A stretch of DNA of 64,000 bases from Actinoplanes derwentensis. Lineage in GTDB: Bacteria; Actinomycetota; Actinomycetes; Mycobacteriales; Micromonosporaceae. This document shows, one piece after another, positions 31,486 through 39,972 of the stretch. The DNA lies in the NCBI RefSeq assembly GCF_900104725.1, contig NZ_LT629758.1, positions 3,410,001-3,474,000 on the forward strand, written 5' to 3'. Numbering within the stretch: the first letter of the stretch is position 1; every line of letters starts with the position of its first letter. The notes under the pieces are model-generated. The model did not search any database. It saw only the letters and a program-made list of their open reading frames with translations, and had not been told where the DNA came from. Made by a program: the position numbers and the translations under genes.

Positions 31486-32367
31486 GTGATCGATGAAGAT
31501 GATCGGAATCCGACCAACGCGTTGATAGAGCAGATGCTCGCCCAGGCAGCTGAAGTGCAGATCATCGAGACAGACGGATACGACCTCGACAGCCAGCCGG
31601 ACGCTCCCCGAATCGCGATCTCCGGGGAGGAGATCAAGGAGCTCGGGCGGATGCTGGCCATCGTGGACGGCGGGACCGGTGACCACTGCAGGTGTCCGGG
31701 GTTTCCGACGATCCTGCTGCGGGACGCGACCGGGCGGCAGATCACTCACTGGTCGCTGCACCACCAGACGATGCTCCGGAGTGTCGGGAACTCCGACGCG
31801 GAGCTGCGTGACGGAGCGGCGCTGACCGACTGGCTGGCCGACCGGGGGTTGGTCCGATCACGCGAGATCCAACTCCTGCTGGCCAGGTATGCGGCCGAGG
31901 AAGAGCTGCGCCGTGCGTCATGGGTCGAGGTCGCGCCGCCGGATCTCACCGCAGTCACGGAGGCGGTGTCGCGCCGGGAGGACGGCGCCGAGGAGCATCT
32001 GGTGGACCTCGTGTATCGACGGTTCGCCGACCCGGTGGAGCGGATTCGGGTTCTGGCCGGGTGGGCCGGCTTCCCAGCACGCTACGAGACCAGCACTGGC
32101 GGAACGCCTTGGTACGAACAGGCACCCCAGCGCATGTTACTGACGGAGCCTACCGAGGCGATCTTCCGAGCGCTGGCGTCGGCACCGCTGACAGCGAGTC
32201 AGCTCGACGGCGCCGCGGAGCTGTTCACCGCCCTGGAATGGGAGGCCGACATTCCGGATTCACTGAAGTCGGCCTTGATAGCGCACGTGACGGCGACCGG
32301 AACCGGGCCGATGAAATTCCGGATGCGGCACGGCTATGGGAAAGACGCCGGTGTCACGGGACGGTGA
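31486..32367 (+). CDS. Hypothetical protein
   Basis: Unrecognised soluble protein of 293 residues. The first 120 residues are mixed alpha/beta and contain DHCRCPGFPTILLRD, with a closely spaced Cys pair; a helical region follows, and the C-terminal 60 residues look basic. There is no signal peptide or membrane segment. It starts with GTG 31486 and overlaps the convergent dehydrogenase gene by 14 bp. It could be an immunity-type or phage-associated protein, but nothing in the sequence proves a role. Confidence 0.7.
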   Translation: MIDEDDRNPTNALIEQMLAQAAEVQIIETDGYDLDSQPDAPRIAISGEEIKELGRMLAIVDGGTGDHCRCPGFPTILLRDATGRQITHWSLHHQTMLRSVGNSDAELRDGAALTDWLADRGLVRSREIQLLLARYAAEEELRRASWVEVAPPDLTAVTEAVSRREDGAEEHLVDLVYRRFADPVERIRVLAGWAGFPARYETSTGGTPWYEQAPQRMLLTEPTEAIFRALASAPLTASQLDGAAELFTALEWEADIPDSLKSALIAHVTATGTGPMKFRMRHGYGKDAGVTGR

Positions 32368-33328
32368 TGGCTATCTTTCCGGGGGAACGGCTGGTGGTGT
32401 GGTCGCGGAGGGCTTCGGCGGCTTCGGCCAGGGGGTATGTGGCTCCTACGGTGGGGGTCAGGGTGCCTGACTCGATGTGGCGGGTCAGTTCTTCGAGTTC
32501 GGGTACGCGTACGAAAGAGGTCACGCCCTTCAGCTTCTGTGACAGGAACGGGGCTATCAGCGGGGCGGCCATCTGGCGGTGGAAACCGCCCATCACGCGG
32601 CCTTTCGTGTGGCCGCCGCCGACCAGGGCGATGGTTGCCCGGGGCTTCGCGGCTCGGCGCAACAATGACAGGGGGCGGCTGCCGGCCAGGTCCAGGATCA
32701 CGTCGTACACGGCGCCGTCCTTGTCTATCTCTTCGGCCGTGTAGTCGATCACCGCGTCGGCGCCGAGCGAGCGGACCAGGTCCGCCTTCGACGTGCTGCA
32801 GACGCCGGTCACGGTCGCGCCGCGGGCTTTGGCCAGCTGGACCGCGAACGAGCCGACTCCGCCGCCCGCTCCGGTGATCAGCACGTGGTGGCCGGGCCGC
32901 ACACCGGCGGTGCGGATGCTGGTCAGCGCGGTCACGCCGGACACGGGAGTAGCCGCGGCCTGGGCGAACGAGATGCCGGACGGCTTGATGGCGAGCTGAG
33001 TCTCGCGAGCGGTGGCGAACTCGGCGAACGAGCCGGACCGGCAGGTGCCGTAGACCTCGTCTCCGGCGCGGAAGCGGGTGATCCGGGCGCCGACCGCGGA
33101 GATCACACCGGCCACGTCCAGTCCTAGGATCGGAATTCGAGGGCGGCGGATACCGGAAGCGAGTCGAACCGCCCACGGACGGCCGGTCATGAAGATCCAC
33201 ACGCCGGGGTCGACGGCTGCGGCCCGGACTTCGATGAGCACCTCGTCGTCGGCCACCGCCGGTGGGTCCACGATGCTCGATTCGAGGACGTCAGCTTCTC
33301 CGTACGTACGCCTGGTCATGGCTTTCAT
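32354..33328 (-). CDS. Medium-chain NAD(P)-dependent dehydrogenase/quinone reductase
   Basis: MDR-superfamily oxidoreductase of 324 residues. A GroES-like N-terminal domain contains LGLDVAGVISAVGARITRFRAGDEVYG, and the Rossmann domain has HVLITGAGGGVGSFAVQLAKA (about 147-167). The catalytic zinc ligands of alcohol dehydrogenases are absent, so it is likely an NADPH quinone or enone reductase. Its start overlaps the stop of the upstream helix-turn-helix gene (ATGA), so it is the last gene of a three-gene operon. Confidence 0.9.
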   Translation of the reverse strand: MKAMTRRTYGEADVLESSIVDPPAVADDEVLIEVRAAAVDPGVWIFMTGRPWAVRLASGIRRPRIPILGLDVAGVISAVGARITRFRAGDEVYGTCRSGSFAEFATARETQLAIKPSGISFAQAAATPVSGVTALTSIRTAGVRPGHHVLITGAGGGVGSFAVQLAKARGATVTGVCSTSKADLVRSLGADAVIDYTAEEIDKDGAVYDVILDLAGSRPLSLLRRAAKPRATIALVGGGHTKGRVMGGFHRQMAAPLIAPFLSQKLKGVTSFVRVPELEELTRHIESGTLTPTVGATYPLAEAAEALRDHTTSRSPGKIAITVP

Positions 33329-33558
33329 TTGTCCTCCTCGGCGAGAGCGGGGTATTGAAAGACGTCGTCAAGAGGGACGCCGAACACGCGGGCGATGCGG
33401 AACGCTGTCTCCAGTGACGGTGAGTAGCGGCTCTGCTCGATGGCGATCAGGGTCTGCCGGGTGACGCCGATCCGGTCGGCGAGGTCGGCCTGGGTCATCT
33501 CGCCGTGGGTGAACCGGAGGGTGCGGATGCTGTTGACGACCTTCGTGGGCTTCACCAT
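33325..33558 (-). CDS. Small Xre-type helix-turn-helix regulator
   Basis: A 77-residue Cro/C1-type DNA-binding protein. The HTH spans about 18-45 (MTQADLADRIGVTRQTLIAIEQ), with the usual YSPSLETAFRIARVFGVPLDDVF tail. Such YozG-like regulators commonly pair with a small membrane protein, which is found here directly upstream, sharing a few bases. ATG 33558 and GTG 33555 are both possible starts. It is a candidate for binding the direct repeats upstream of the operon. Confidence 0.9.
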   Translation of the reverse strand: MVKPTKVVNSIRTLRFTHGEMTQADLADRIGVTRQTLIAIEQSRYSPSLETAFRIARVFGVPLDDVFQYPALAEEDK

Positions 33559-33947
33559 TCGGGCATGCTCCGGCGGTAGACGACGACCTTGGTGACGCCG
33601 CCGAGGATCGCGGAAAGCACAAAGCCCAGGTAGATGGCGTTGGCGATCCAGAACCGGTCCCAGCCGGCCATCGCCATCAGCATCGCCGCGACCGCCCCGA
33701 TCACCACGAACGACTGCCCGACGTGGTCGCCGAGCCGGCCGATCTCCCGGTCGCGGTCGTCGTTGAGCCGGGACCCCCGCGAGTTGATCACCGCTTCCGC
33801 CACGATCGACATGACGATCGCCCCGCCGACGGTCCACAGGAGCGCGCCCCGATAGGGCAGACCGCTGAGCACCATGATCAGGTACGCGGCGTAGCCGATC
33901 ACGGCCACCACGAGCCGGACCCAGGCCCGTCTCTCCCAATGCGTCAC
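33552..33947 (-). CDS. Small membrane protein paired with Xre regulator
   Basis: A 131-residue protein with four hydrophobic segments (about 10-30, 35-52, 75-95 and 100-122) and a central polar loop containing RDREIGRLGDHVGQ. GTG 33947 has a GGGGG ribosome site; the open frame extends upstream through the repeat region. Membrane protein plus Xre pairs of this kind are common, with the membrane partner perhaps sensing envelope state. First gene of the operon leading to the dehydrogenase. Confidence 0.78.
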   Translation of the reverse strand: MTHWERRAWVRLVVAVIGYAAYLIMVLSGLPYRGALLWTVGGAIVMSIVAEAVINSRGSRLNDDRDREIGRLGDHVGQSFVVIGAVAAMLMAMAGWDRFWIANAIYLGFVLSAILGGVTKVVVYRRSMPEW

Positions 33948-33957
33948 GAGAACCCCC

Positions 33958-34023
33958 GATGTACAAAATCTTTGACACCACCAAGGTAGCGAATACTTGA
34001 CTTGATGTACAGAAACTTTTACA
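33958..34023. promoter_or_regulatory. Two 20-bp direct repeats (operator pair)
   Basis: Repeat units at 33958-33977 and 34004-34023 share 17 of 20 bases (GATGTACARAAWCTTTKACA pattern on the plus strand), 46 bp apart start to start. They lie just upstream of the membrane-protein/Xre operon and are AT-rich. Each contains the TGTACA palindrome. They are probably binding sites for the Xre regulator. Confidence 0.6.
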
Positions 34024-34152
34024 CCCAAAAATCAGATCCATCGATCATGCTTTGAAAGCCGGATCATGACGGGATCCGCGTTGACAGACATCTGCCCTGG
34101 CCGCGACGCTGATCACCTCGATGCAGCCGAAGACTTTCAGCGGGAGGCATGG

Positions 34153-34389
34153 ATGGGCGGATTCATCCTCGGCGCGGTCATCACTCTGTTCGTGGGCATG
34201 CGACTGGCTCGCCTGATCGACGGCAACAAGAGCGCGCGCGAGGCCCATCAGAAGGCCAAGGCCACCGACGTGTCCGGCGCACGGAAGAAGGCGAGCAGCG
34301 CGTCGTTCGCTCTCGCCCGCTTCGTCGTGCTCCTGACCCTGGCGGTCGCGGTCGTCCTGTTCGGTGTGATGAGCTCCGACTCCCGGTGA
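34153..34389 (+). CDS. Small membrane protein
   Basis: A 78-residue protein with two hydrophobic helices (about 4-22 and 55-75) and a basic, Lys/Ala-rich loop between them. ATG 34153 follows a GGGAGG ribosome site at 34141-34146; the frame is open upstream to 34066 without similarity to a signal. It is divergent from the Xre operon. No family recognised. Confidence 0.6.
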   Translation: MGGFILGAVITLFVGMRLARLIDGNKSAREAHQKAKATDVSGARKKASSASFALARFVVLLTLAVAVVLFGVMSSDSR

Positions 34390-34398
34390 GCCCGGGCC

Positions 34399-34572
34399 TC
34401 ACCGGCGTTCAAGGGCGTGTTTCACCAGGTGGCCGTCCTGACGCTGATCACCGCCGACGCGGTGTCGATCGGCGCGAGCGCACTGAGTGATCTCCACGGT
34501 CGTCTGCCGTTCCAGCGCCGCCCAGCCCTCATACCCCACAGCCATCCGCCCGTCCTGCAACCTGAACACCAC
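34399..34572 (-). CDS. Possible small protein (57 residues)
   Basis: An open frame with GTG 34572 preceded by GAGGT at about the right spacing and ended by TGA at 34399. Third codon positions are about 77% G/C, lower than the neighbours but above random. It reads as a hydrophilic protein starting VFRLQDGRMAVGYEGWAALE. No homologue is recognised; it fills an otherwise empty 290-bp stretch downstream of the small membrane gene. Confidence 0.35.
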   Translation of the reverse strand: MVFRLQDGRMAVGYEGWAALERQTTVEITQCARADRHRVGGDQRQDGHLVKHALERR

Positions 34573-34679
34573 TTCACCTCAACCCCGGCCGGGATCGCTC
34601 GGCAGAGGTGACAAGCAATGAGCGGTGGATCGGGCCAGGGTCGCCGGACCGCCCGTCCGGTGCGGTCCGGCGGCATGGC

Positions 34680-36422
34680 TCAGTCGGCGACGACGCCCAG
34701 GTCCGGGGCGGGGAGCAGGTCGACGGTGGCGGAGGCGGCAGCCTGCAGTTCCAGCACCACGATCTCGTTGACACCGGCCTTCAGGACCGGGGCCGGGACG
34801 TACAAGGTCCGCTGTGGTCCTCGGGCTGCGAAGCGTCCCAGCGGGAAGCCGTTGATCCAGGCCGCGCCGCGCTCCCAGCCCGGCAGTGACAGGTAGGAGT
34901 CGGCGACGGTGTCGAGGGTGAACTCGCCGTGGCGCAGCGTCGGGCCGATCGGCAGGCGGGTGGCCGGCGGGGCGAACGGCAGGCCGGAGACGTCGTCGAG
35001 CGGCACGGCGGTCTGGGTCCAGCCGGTCAGTTCCACGCCGTCGGCCAGTACCGGGCCGAGCAGGCCTTTCGGGTCGAACATGCCGGGGCCGTAGTTGACC
35101 CGGCCGGCGTTCTCCACGACCAGGGTCAGCGCCGCGCCGGGCCGGGGCACGACAACCGGCAGGGAGTGTTCGTGTCTCGACCGTTCCAGCAGGCCGGCCG
35201 GGACACCGTCGAGGAGGATCTGAGCACGATCGGCGTACGAGGTGAGCGTCAGCACCGTGGGCCCGGCTTCCGGGATCACGGCCTCGTACACCACGAAACC
35301 GGACGCCTGACCGAGTGCCTCCATCGTCAGCGGCGTGCCGGACGAGACCGCGGGGTCTCCCACGTCGAGCAGGCTGACCGCGGTGTCGAGCACGATGCCG
35401 GGGTGCCCGACCGTGGCGGCGGGGCTGGGCAGCGGCTCGTCGGGGACCGGCGCGAACCGGGCGATGGCCGAGCGCATCAGCCGGTACTTGAGGGTGATGT
35501 CGCCGTTCTCGGCCAGTGGGGCGTCGTAGTCGTACGACGTGATGGTCGGCTCGTAGGCGTATTTGAGGTTGGCCCCGCTGGTGAACCCGAAGTTCGTGCC
35601 CCCGTGGAACATGTAGAGGCTGACCGATCCCCCGGCGGCGAGCAGCGTCGCGAGGTCGTCGGCGGCGTTCTGGGCGTCGCGGGTGTGGTGCGGGCCGCCC
35701 CAGTGGTCGAACCAGCCGTTCCAGAACTCGGCGCACATCAGCGGCCCGGTCGGCTGGACCCGGCGCAGGGCGGCCAGCGCGGTGTCGACCTTGCCGCCGA
35801 ACGTGCCGGTCCGCAGGATCCCGTCGAGGCCGCCACGCTTGAGCATCTCGTCGTCGGCCTGGTCGCAGGTGAACAGCAGTTCGGTGATGCCGCGGCGGCG
35901 GTACCCGTCGACGATGTGCTGCAGGTACTGCTGGTCGTCACCGAACGCGCCGTACTCGTTCTCCACCTGCACGGCGATGATCGGGCCGCCGTTGTGTGCC
36001 AGGAACGGCTCGATGACCGGGATCAACTGGTCGAACCAGGCGTCGACGGCGGACAGGTATGCCGGGTCGCTGGTGCGCAGCCGCACCGACGGGTCGGAGG
36101 TGAGCCAGGCGGGCAGGCCGCCGCCGTCCCATTCGGCGCAGATGTAAGGGCCGGGGCGGAACAGCACCTTCAGCCCGGCCTCGGCGATGAGCGTCAGGTA
36201 ACGGGGCAGGTCGAGGATGCCGTCGAGGTGGAACTGTCCGGGTTGTGGCTGGTGGGCGTTCCACGGCACGTACACGTCGATGGTGTTGAGGCCCAGCAGC
36301 CGCGCCTTGTCGATGCGGTCGGCCCACTGCTCGGGGTGGATCCGGAAGTAATGCATGGCGCCGGCCACGATCCGGAATGGTTGACCCCGCCAGCGGAAGT
36401 CGTCGCCTGCTGTCTCGAGCAC
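34680..36422 (-). CDS. GH35 beta-galactosidase
   Basis: Family 35 glycosidase of 580 residues. The N-terminal TIM barrel begins RWRGQPFRIVAGAMHYFRIHP. Acid/base E156 lies in QVENEYG and nucleophile E232 in CAEFWNGW. The C-terminal half has jelly-roll domains, ending in a segment with LGRFAARGPQRTLYVPAPVLK. No signal peptide, so it is intracellular. GTG 36422 is chosen because GAAAGGG lies 6 bp upstream; the frame is open to 36539 but that part reads through the regulatory region. It stands alone under an operator that overlaps the upstream kinase stop. Confidence 0.92.
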   Translation of the reverse strand: MLETAGDDFRWRGQPFRIVAGAMHYFRIHPEQWADRIDKARLLGLNTIDVYVPWNAHQPQPGQFHLDGILDLPRYLTLIAEAGLKVLFRPGPYICAEWDGGGLPAWLTSDPSVRLRTSDPAYLSAVDAWFDQLIPVIEPFLAHNGGPIIAVQVENEYGAFGDDQQYLQHIVDGYRRRGITELLFTCDQADDEMLKRGGLDGILRTGTFGGKVDTALAALRRVQPTGPLMCAEFWNGWFDHWGGPHHTRDAQNAADDLATLLAAGGSVSLYMFHGGTNFGFTSGANLKYAYEPTITSYDYDAPLAENGDITLKYRLMRSAIARFAPVPDEPLPSPAATVGHPGIVLDTAVSLLDVGDPAVSSGTPLTMEALGQASGFVVYEAVIPEAGPTVLTLTSYADRAQILLDGVPAGLLERSRHEHSLPVVVPRPGAALTLVVENAGRVNYGPGMFDPKGLLGPVLADGVELTGWTQTAVPLDDVSGLPFAPPATRLPIGPTLRHGEFTLDTVADSYLSLPGWERGAAWINGFPLGRFAARGPQRTLYVPAPVLKAGVNEIVVLELQAAASATVDLLPAPDLGVVAD

Positions 36423-36443
36423 GTGCAGCCCTTTCACCGCCGG

Positions 36444-36459
36444 ATGTTTACGTAAACAT
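36444..36459. promoter_or_regulatory. 16-bp palindromic operator ATGTTTACGTAAACAT
   Basis: A perfect 16-bp palindrome centred on CG, as LacI- and GntR-type repressors prefer. It overlaps a plausible -10 (TATGTT on the minus strand, 36460-36455; a weak GACAAA -35 at 36483-36478 with 17-bp spacing) of the GH35 gene and also contains the TAA stop of the upstream kinase. Confidence 0.65.
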
Positions 36460-37647
36460 ACCGGCTGCCGCAACGAATTTGTCGGCTTCGGCACCGGTTC
36501 CGGAACCCGGCAGCGTGAACGTGAACCGGGAGCCACCACCGGGATTGTCGGCGGCGGCGATCACACCACCGTGGCGTTCCACGATCCGCTTGCAGATCGC
36601 CAGGCCCAGACCGGTCCCGGTGTAACCCGCGTCGCGGTGGGCGCGGTGGAAGTTGCCGAAGATGGCGGCGTGCTGACCGGCCGGGATACCGATGCCGTTG
36701 TCGGCGACGGTGACCTCGACCGAGCCGTCCCGCAGCGCGCCGGTGACGGTCAGCCGCGGCACCACGCCCGGTGCGGTGTACTTGACCGCGTTGCCGATCA
36801 GATTGTCCAGCAGTTGACGGGTCAGCACCCGGTCGGCGCGCACGTCACCGAGTGGGCCGACGGTGAACTCGGGCACCGGCGTGCCGGCGGCCACCGCGGC
36901 GTCGGTGCGCGCGGCGGCGATGTCGCCGACCAGCTCGGTGAGGTTCACCGGCACCGGGGCGATGTCGCCGTCCCGGCTGGTGGTGTAGGCGAGCAGGTCG
37001 TTGATCAGCCCCCGCATCCGGCCGGCGGCGCGAGTGACCCGGCCGAGGCCGTCCCGGGCCAGGTCGATCCGGGGTTCCGGGTCGTCGAGGATGTCGGCGG
37101 CGGTGTCGGTCCAGCCTTCCACGGTGGTGAGCGGGTTGAGCAGGTCATGGGCGACGACCCCGGCGAAGGCGGACAGTTCGTCGCGCTGGCGGCGCTCGGC
37201 GGTGACGTCGTGGAAGACGATGACCGCGGCGTCGCGCCCGCCGATCGACCGGGACACCGCGGTGGCGGTCACGCTGATCACCCGGCCCTCCGGGATGCCG
37301 GGGTTACGGACGAGCATGTCCATCCGCTCGACCGCCTGACCGGCCATCACCCGGGCGTACGGCTGATCCTCGTCCGGCAGCGGGGTCCCGTCGAGGTGGA
37401 ACAGCCCGTAGTGGGAGCTGTCGGTGATCTGGTCGCCGGGGCTGGTCTGGCCGCCGAGCAACTGGGCCGCGGCCGGGTTGCGCAGCACCACCCGGCCGCT
37501 GGAGTCGACGACCGCCAGGCCCTCGGCCATCGCGTCGACGATGGCGCGCATCAGGGTGTCGTCCCGGTCGGCGGCGACACGCCGGGCCCGGTAGGCCGCG
37601 ACGGCGTACCCGAACGAGAAGCCGGCCAGCAACATACCGACGGTCAT
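36448..37647 (-). CDS. PAS-domain sensor histidine kinase
   Basis: Histidine kinase of 399 residues. A single N-terminal membrane segment (about 1-20) is followed by a PAS domain (about 30-155), then HisKA with FAGVVAHDLLNPL (phosphoacceptor near 173) and the HATPase core with NLIGNAVKYTAPG, ADNGIGIP and GTGLGLAICKRI. It resembles phytochrome-type kinases in its VVAHDLLNPL motif. Its ATG overlaps the stop of the receiver gene (ATGA). The last codons lie inside the GH35 operator. Confidence 0.92.
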   Translation of the reverse strand: MTVGMLLAGFSFGYAVAAYRARRVAADRDDTLMRAIVDAMAEGLAVVDSSGRVVLRNPAAAQLLGGQTSPGDQITDSSHYGLFHLDGTPLPDEDQPYARVMAGQAVERMDMLVRNPGIPEGRVISVTATAVSRSIGGRDAAVIVFHDVTAERRQRDELSAFAGVVAHDLLNPLTTVEGWTDTAADILDDPEPRIDLARDGLGRVTRAAGRMRGLINDLLAYTTSRDGDIAPVPVNLTELVGDIAAARTDAAVAAGTPVPEFTVGPLGDVRADRVLTRQLLDNLIGNAVKYTAPGVVPRLTVTGALRDGSVEVTVADNGIGIPAGQHAAIFGNFHRAHRDAGYTGTGLGLAICKRIVERHGGVIAAADNPGGGSRFTFTLPGSGTGAEADKFVAAAGMFT

Positions 37648-38021
37648 TGCCCGGCTCCCGGCGCGAGCCGGCGGACGGCGTGCCCGAGAACGGTGACGGT
37701 GAACGGCTTGGCGAGGTGATCGGCTCCGGTCTCGCGGATCCGGTTCATGTCGGCGGGTGTCCACAGGGCGGTCACGAACATCGCGGCCAGCCCCGGATCC
37801 CGGCGGCGCAGTTCAGTCAGCAGCGTGATGCCGTCCATGCCCGGCATCGCCACGTCGAGCAGTGCCACGTCCGGCATGCCGTGCTGCTCGACCGCGGCCA
37901 GGGCCCCCGCGCCACTACCACTGGCCAGTACGTCATGGCCGTCCCGGCGCAGCCAGCGCACGATCAGGTCACGGACGTCCGGTTCGTCGTCGACCACCAG
38001 TACACGTATCACGCCGCACAT
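37644..38021 (-). CDS. Receiver-only response regulator
   Basis: A single CheY-like receiver of 125 residues without an output domain. Acidic pocket DDE near 10-12, phosphorylated aspartate in ALLDVAMPGMDG (about 56), and conserved lysine in LAKPF (about 105). Coupled by a 4-bp overlap to the PAS kinase, which it may feed back on or relay from. Start could also be the GTG three codons in. Confidence 0.9.
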   Translation of the reverse strand: MCGVIRVLVVDDEPDVRDLIVRWLRRDGHDVLASGSGAGALAAVEQHGMPDVALLDVAMPGMDGITLLTELRRRDPGLAAMFVTALWTPADMNRIRETGADHLAKPFTVTVLGHAVRRLAPGAGQ

Positions 38022-38297
38022 GTCGGCGGCCGGACCGCGAACTTGAGGCTGCCGTCAGCGCCGCGCCCGTCGTCACCCGTCCGAGTGGCCGGGCGGATCT
38101 CACCGGCTCCTCGGCTTCGTCGTGACCCGCCCGGCGTACGGCCGAATGTCGCTGGTCTGACGGCCGGGACCACCGGCGGCCTCGATCTCCGCGCCTCCGG
38201 TACCGCGCTTGTCGCCGGGTCCAGCTTGGGCGCTTTAGGTGCTATAGCGGGGTATCGTGCTGCCTGTCCATTTTTGCGCCTCCCCCCGGAGACTCAC

Positions 38298-39134
38298 ATG
38301 TCGTATCCTGCCGCGATCTTCCGCCGCGTGGTGGCGGTCTGCGCCACCGTGGCGATGACCGCCACCGGCTGGGCCGCACCGGCCACCGCCGTCGCCGTGT
38401 CGATCGCCCCCGCACCCCTGCAGTACGTTGCTCTCGGCGACTCGTACGCCGCCGGTTTCGGCTCCACAGCCACCCGCGACGACTGCGGCCGGACCGCCGC
38501 CGCCTACCCGGCCCTGCTGGCCCGCGAGGCGCACGGCACCCTGGCCTTCCGCAACGCGGCCTGCACCGGCGCGACCACCGCCGACGTCATCCGCCAGGCC
38601 ACCGCGCTGACCGCGAAGACCGGCCTCGTCACCATCACCGCCGGTGCCAACGACCTGCGGTTCCGTCAGGTCCTCGCGGCCTGTCTCGACACCGCCGCCG
38701 CCGTCGCCTGCCGCCGCGGCAACGTCGCCGTCGACCGCAAGATCGCCAAGGTCCTCCCCCACGACCTCAGCCGGATGATCCGCGCCGTCACCACCGCCGC
38801 CCCCGACGCCCGCGTGGTAGTCACCGGCTACCCGCTGCCGTTCGCGAAGACCCGCACCTGCCCGTCCGTGCCGGTCAGCGCCCGCCTGCGGATCCGCGCC
38901 AACCAGGTGGTCACCCGCCTGAACAGCGCCATCGCCGCCGCCGCGGCTCGCCACCGGGTCCGCTTCGTCGACATCGACCAGGAGTTCGCCGGACATGCCC
39001 TGTGCAGCCCCCGCCCGTGGCTCGTCGGCATCGCGGGCCTGCGCGACAACACCGCGCTGCACCCGACCGCGACCGGCCACGCCCGCGGTTACCTGCCGGT
39101 GGTCGCCGGTTCCGGCCTCGCCGACCGCGCCTGA
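38298..39134 (+). CDS. Secreted GDSL/SGNH lipase-esterase
   Basis: Secreted hydrolase of 278 residues. A signal peptide (about 1-31, ending APATAVA) precedes an SGNH domain with block I GDSYAAGFG (nucleophile Ser near 49), block III GANDLRF and the C-terminal block V DNTALHPTATGH carrying Asp and His of the active site. Cysteine pairs suggest disulfides as in Streptomyces lipases. The preceding 276 bp (38022-38297) hold no other gene and only a weakly defined promoter. Confidence 0.92.
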   Translation: MSYPAAIFRRVVAVCATVAMTATGWAAPATAVAVSIAPAPLQYVALGDSYAAGFGSTATRDDCGRTAAAYPALLAREAHGTLAFRNAACTGATTADVIRQATALTAKTGLVTITAGANDLRFRQVLAACLDTAAAVACRRGNVAVDRKIAKVLPHDLSRMIRAVTTAAPDARVVVTGYPLPFAKTRTCPSVPVSARLRIRANQVVTRLNSAIAAAAARHRVRFVDIDQEFAGHALCSPRPWLVGIAGLRDNTALHPTATGHARGYLPVVAGSGLADRA

Positions 39135-39198
39135 CCGTTGCCCGTCGCTGTGCCCCCGGCCCCGCCGTTCGGTGCCGGGGCAGCGTATTTTCGGGCCG

Positions 39199-39972
39199 AT
39201 GAGATCCTTCCGCGGCGACTGTCACGTGCACTCCCTGAAGTCCCACGGCGGCGAGATGACACCCGCCGAGGTGGTCGCGGAGGCGCGCGCCGCCGGGCTC
39301 GACTTCCTGGCCGTCACCGAACACGATGCCCCCGCCGACCTGGCCGACTGGACCGGCATGCTGGTCATTCCCGGTCAGGAAGTGCTCACTCCGGACGGGC
39401 ACTGGCTGTCTCTCGGCTCTGCGCCCGATGACCTGCGCGTGGTGGCGCATCCGTTCGCCCCGTACCCCACCGGCACTTTCCGCCGCTCCTTCGACGGTTT
39501 CCACGCGATCGAGGTGTGGAACGGCCGATGGAGTTCCGACCTGCCGTGGAACGCCGACAACGAGGCCGCCCTCGCCGCCTGGGACCACGAACTGCGCCAG
39601 GGCCGCCGGATTCCGGCGATCGGCAACAGCGACACGCATCTGCCCGGCCAGATCGGCACCCCACAGCTGGTGATCCAGGCCCCCGACCTGACCGCTTCCG
39701 CAGTCCTGACCGCCATCCGCACCGGCGCCTGCTGGATCGCCGGCTCCGCCGACACAGACCTGACCTTCACCCCCTCGTCGGTACGGGTGACCGGGGTCCC
39801 GTCCGGCGCGGTGACCGTCCACACCGACCGTGGCCAGGTCCTTCGCGAGGTGCTGCCGGAGTCGGGTGACGGCGTGCTGGAGTGGTCCGCCGGCCCTTGG
39901 CCGTATGTCCGGGTGGAGGTCCGCCACCCCGGCGGACACATGGCAGCTCTCACCAATCCGCTGTTCCGCTAG
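39199..39972 (+). CDS. PHP-domain phosphoesterase
   Basis: Metal-dependent phosphoesterase of 257 residues. The first metal motif is DCHVHSLKSHGG (residues 7-18), the second TEHD (about 40), and the third NSDTHLPG (about 148), consistent with a PHP fold. Probably a hydrolase of small phosphorylated molecules; substrate unknown. TATTTT lies 7 bp before the ATG, so a leaderless message is likely. The 3' end overlaps the TetR gene by 4 bp (convergent). Confidence 0.88.
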   Translation: MRSFRGDCHVHSLKSHGGEMTPAEVVAEARAAGLDFLAVTEHDAPADLADWTGMLVIPGQEVLTPDGHWLSLGSAPDDLRVVAHPFAPYPTGTFRRSFDGFHAIEVWNGRWSSDLPWNADNEAALAAWDHELRQGRRIPAIGNSDTHLPGQIGTPQLVIQAPDLTASAVLTAIRTGACWIAGSADTDLTFTPSSVRVTGVPSGAVTVHTDRGQVLREVLPESGDGVLEWSAGPWPYVRVEVRHPGGHMAALTNPLFR

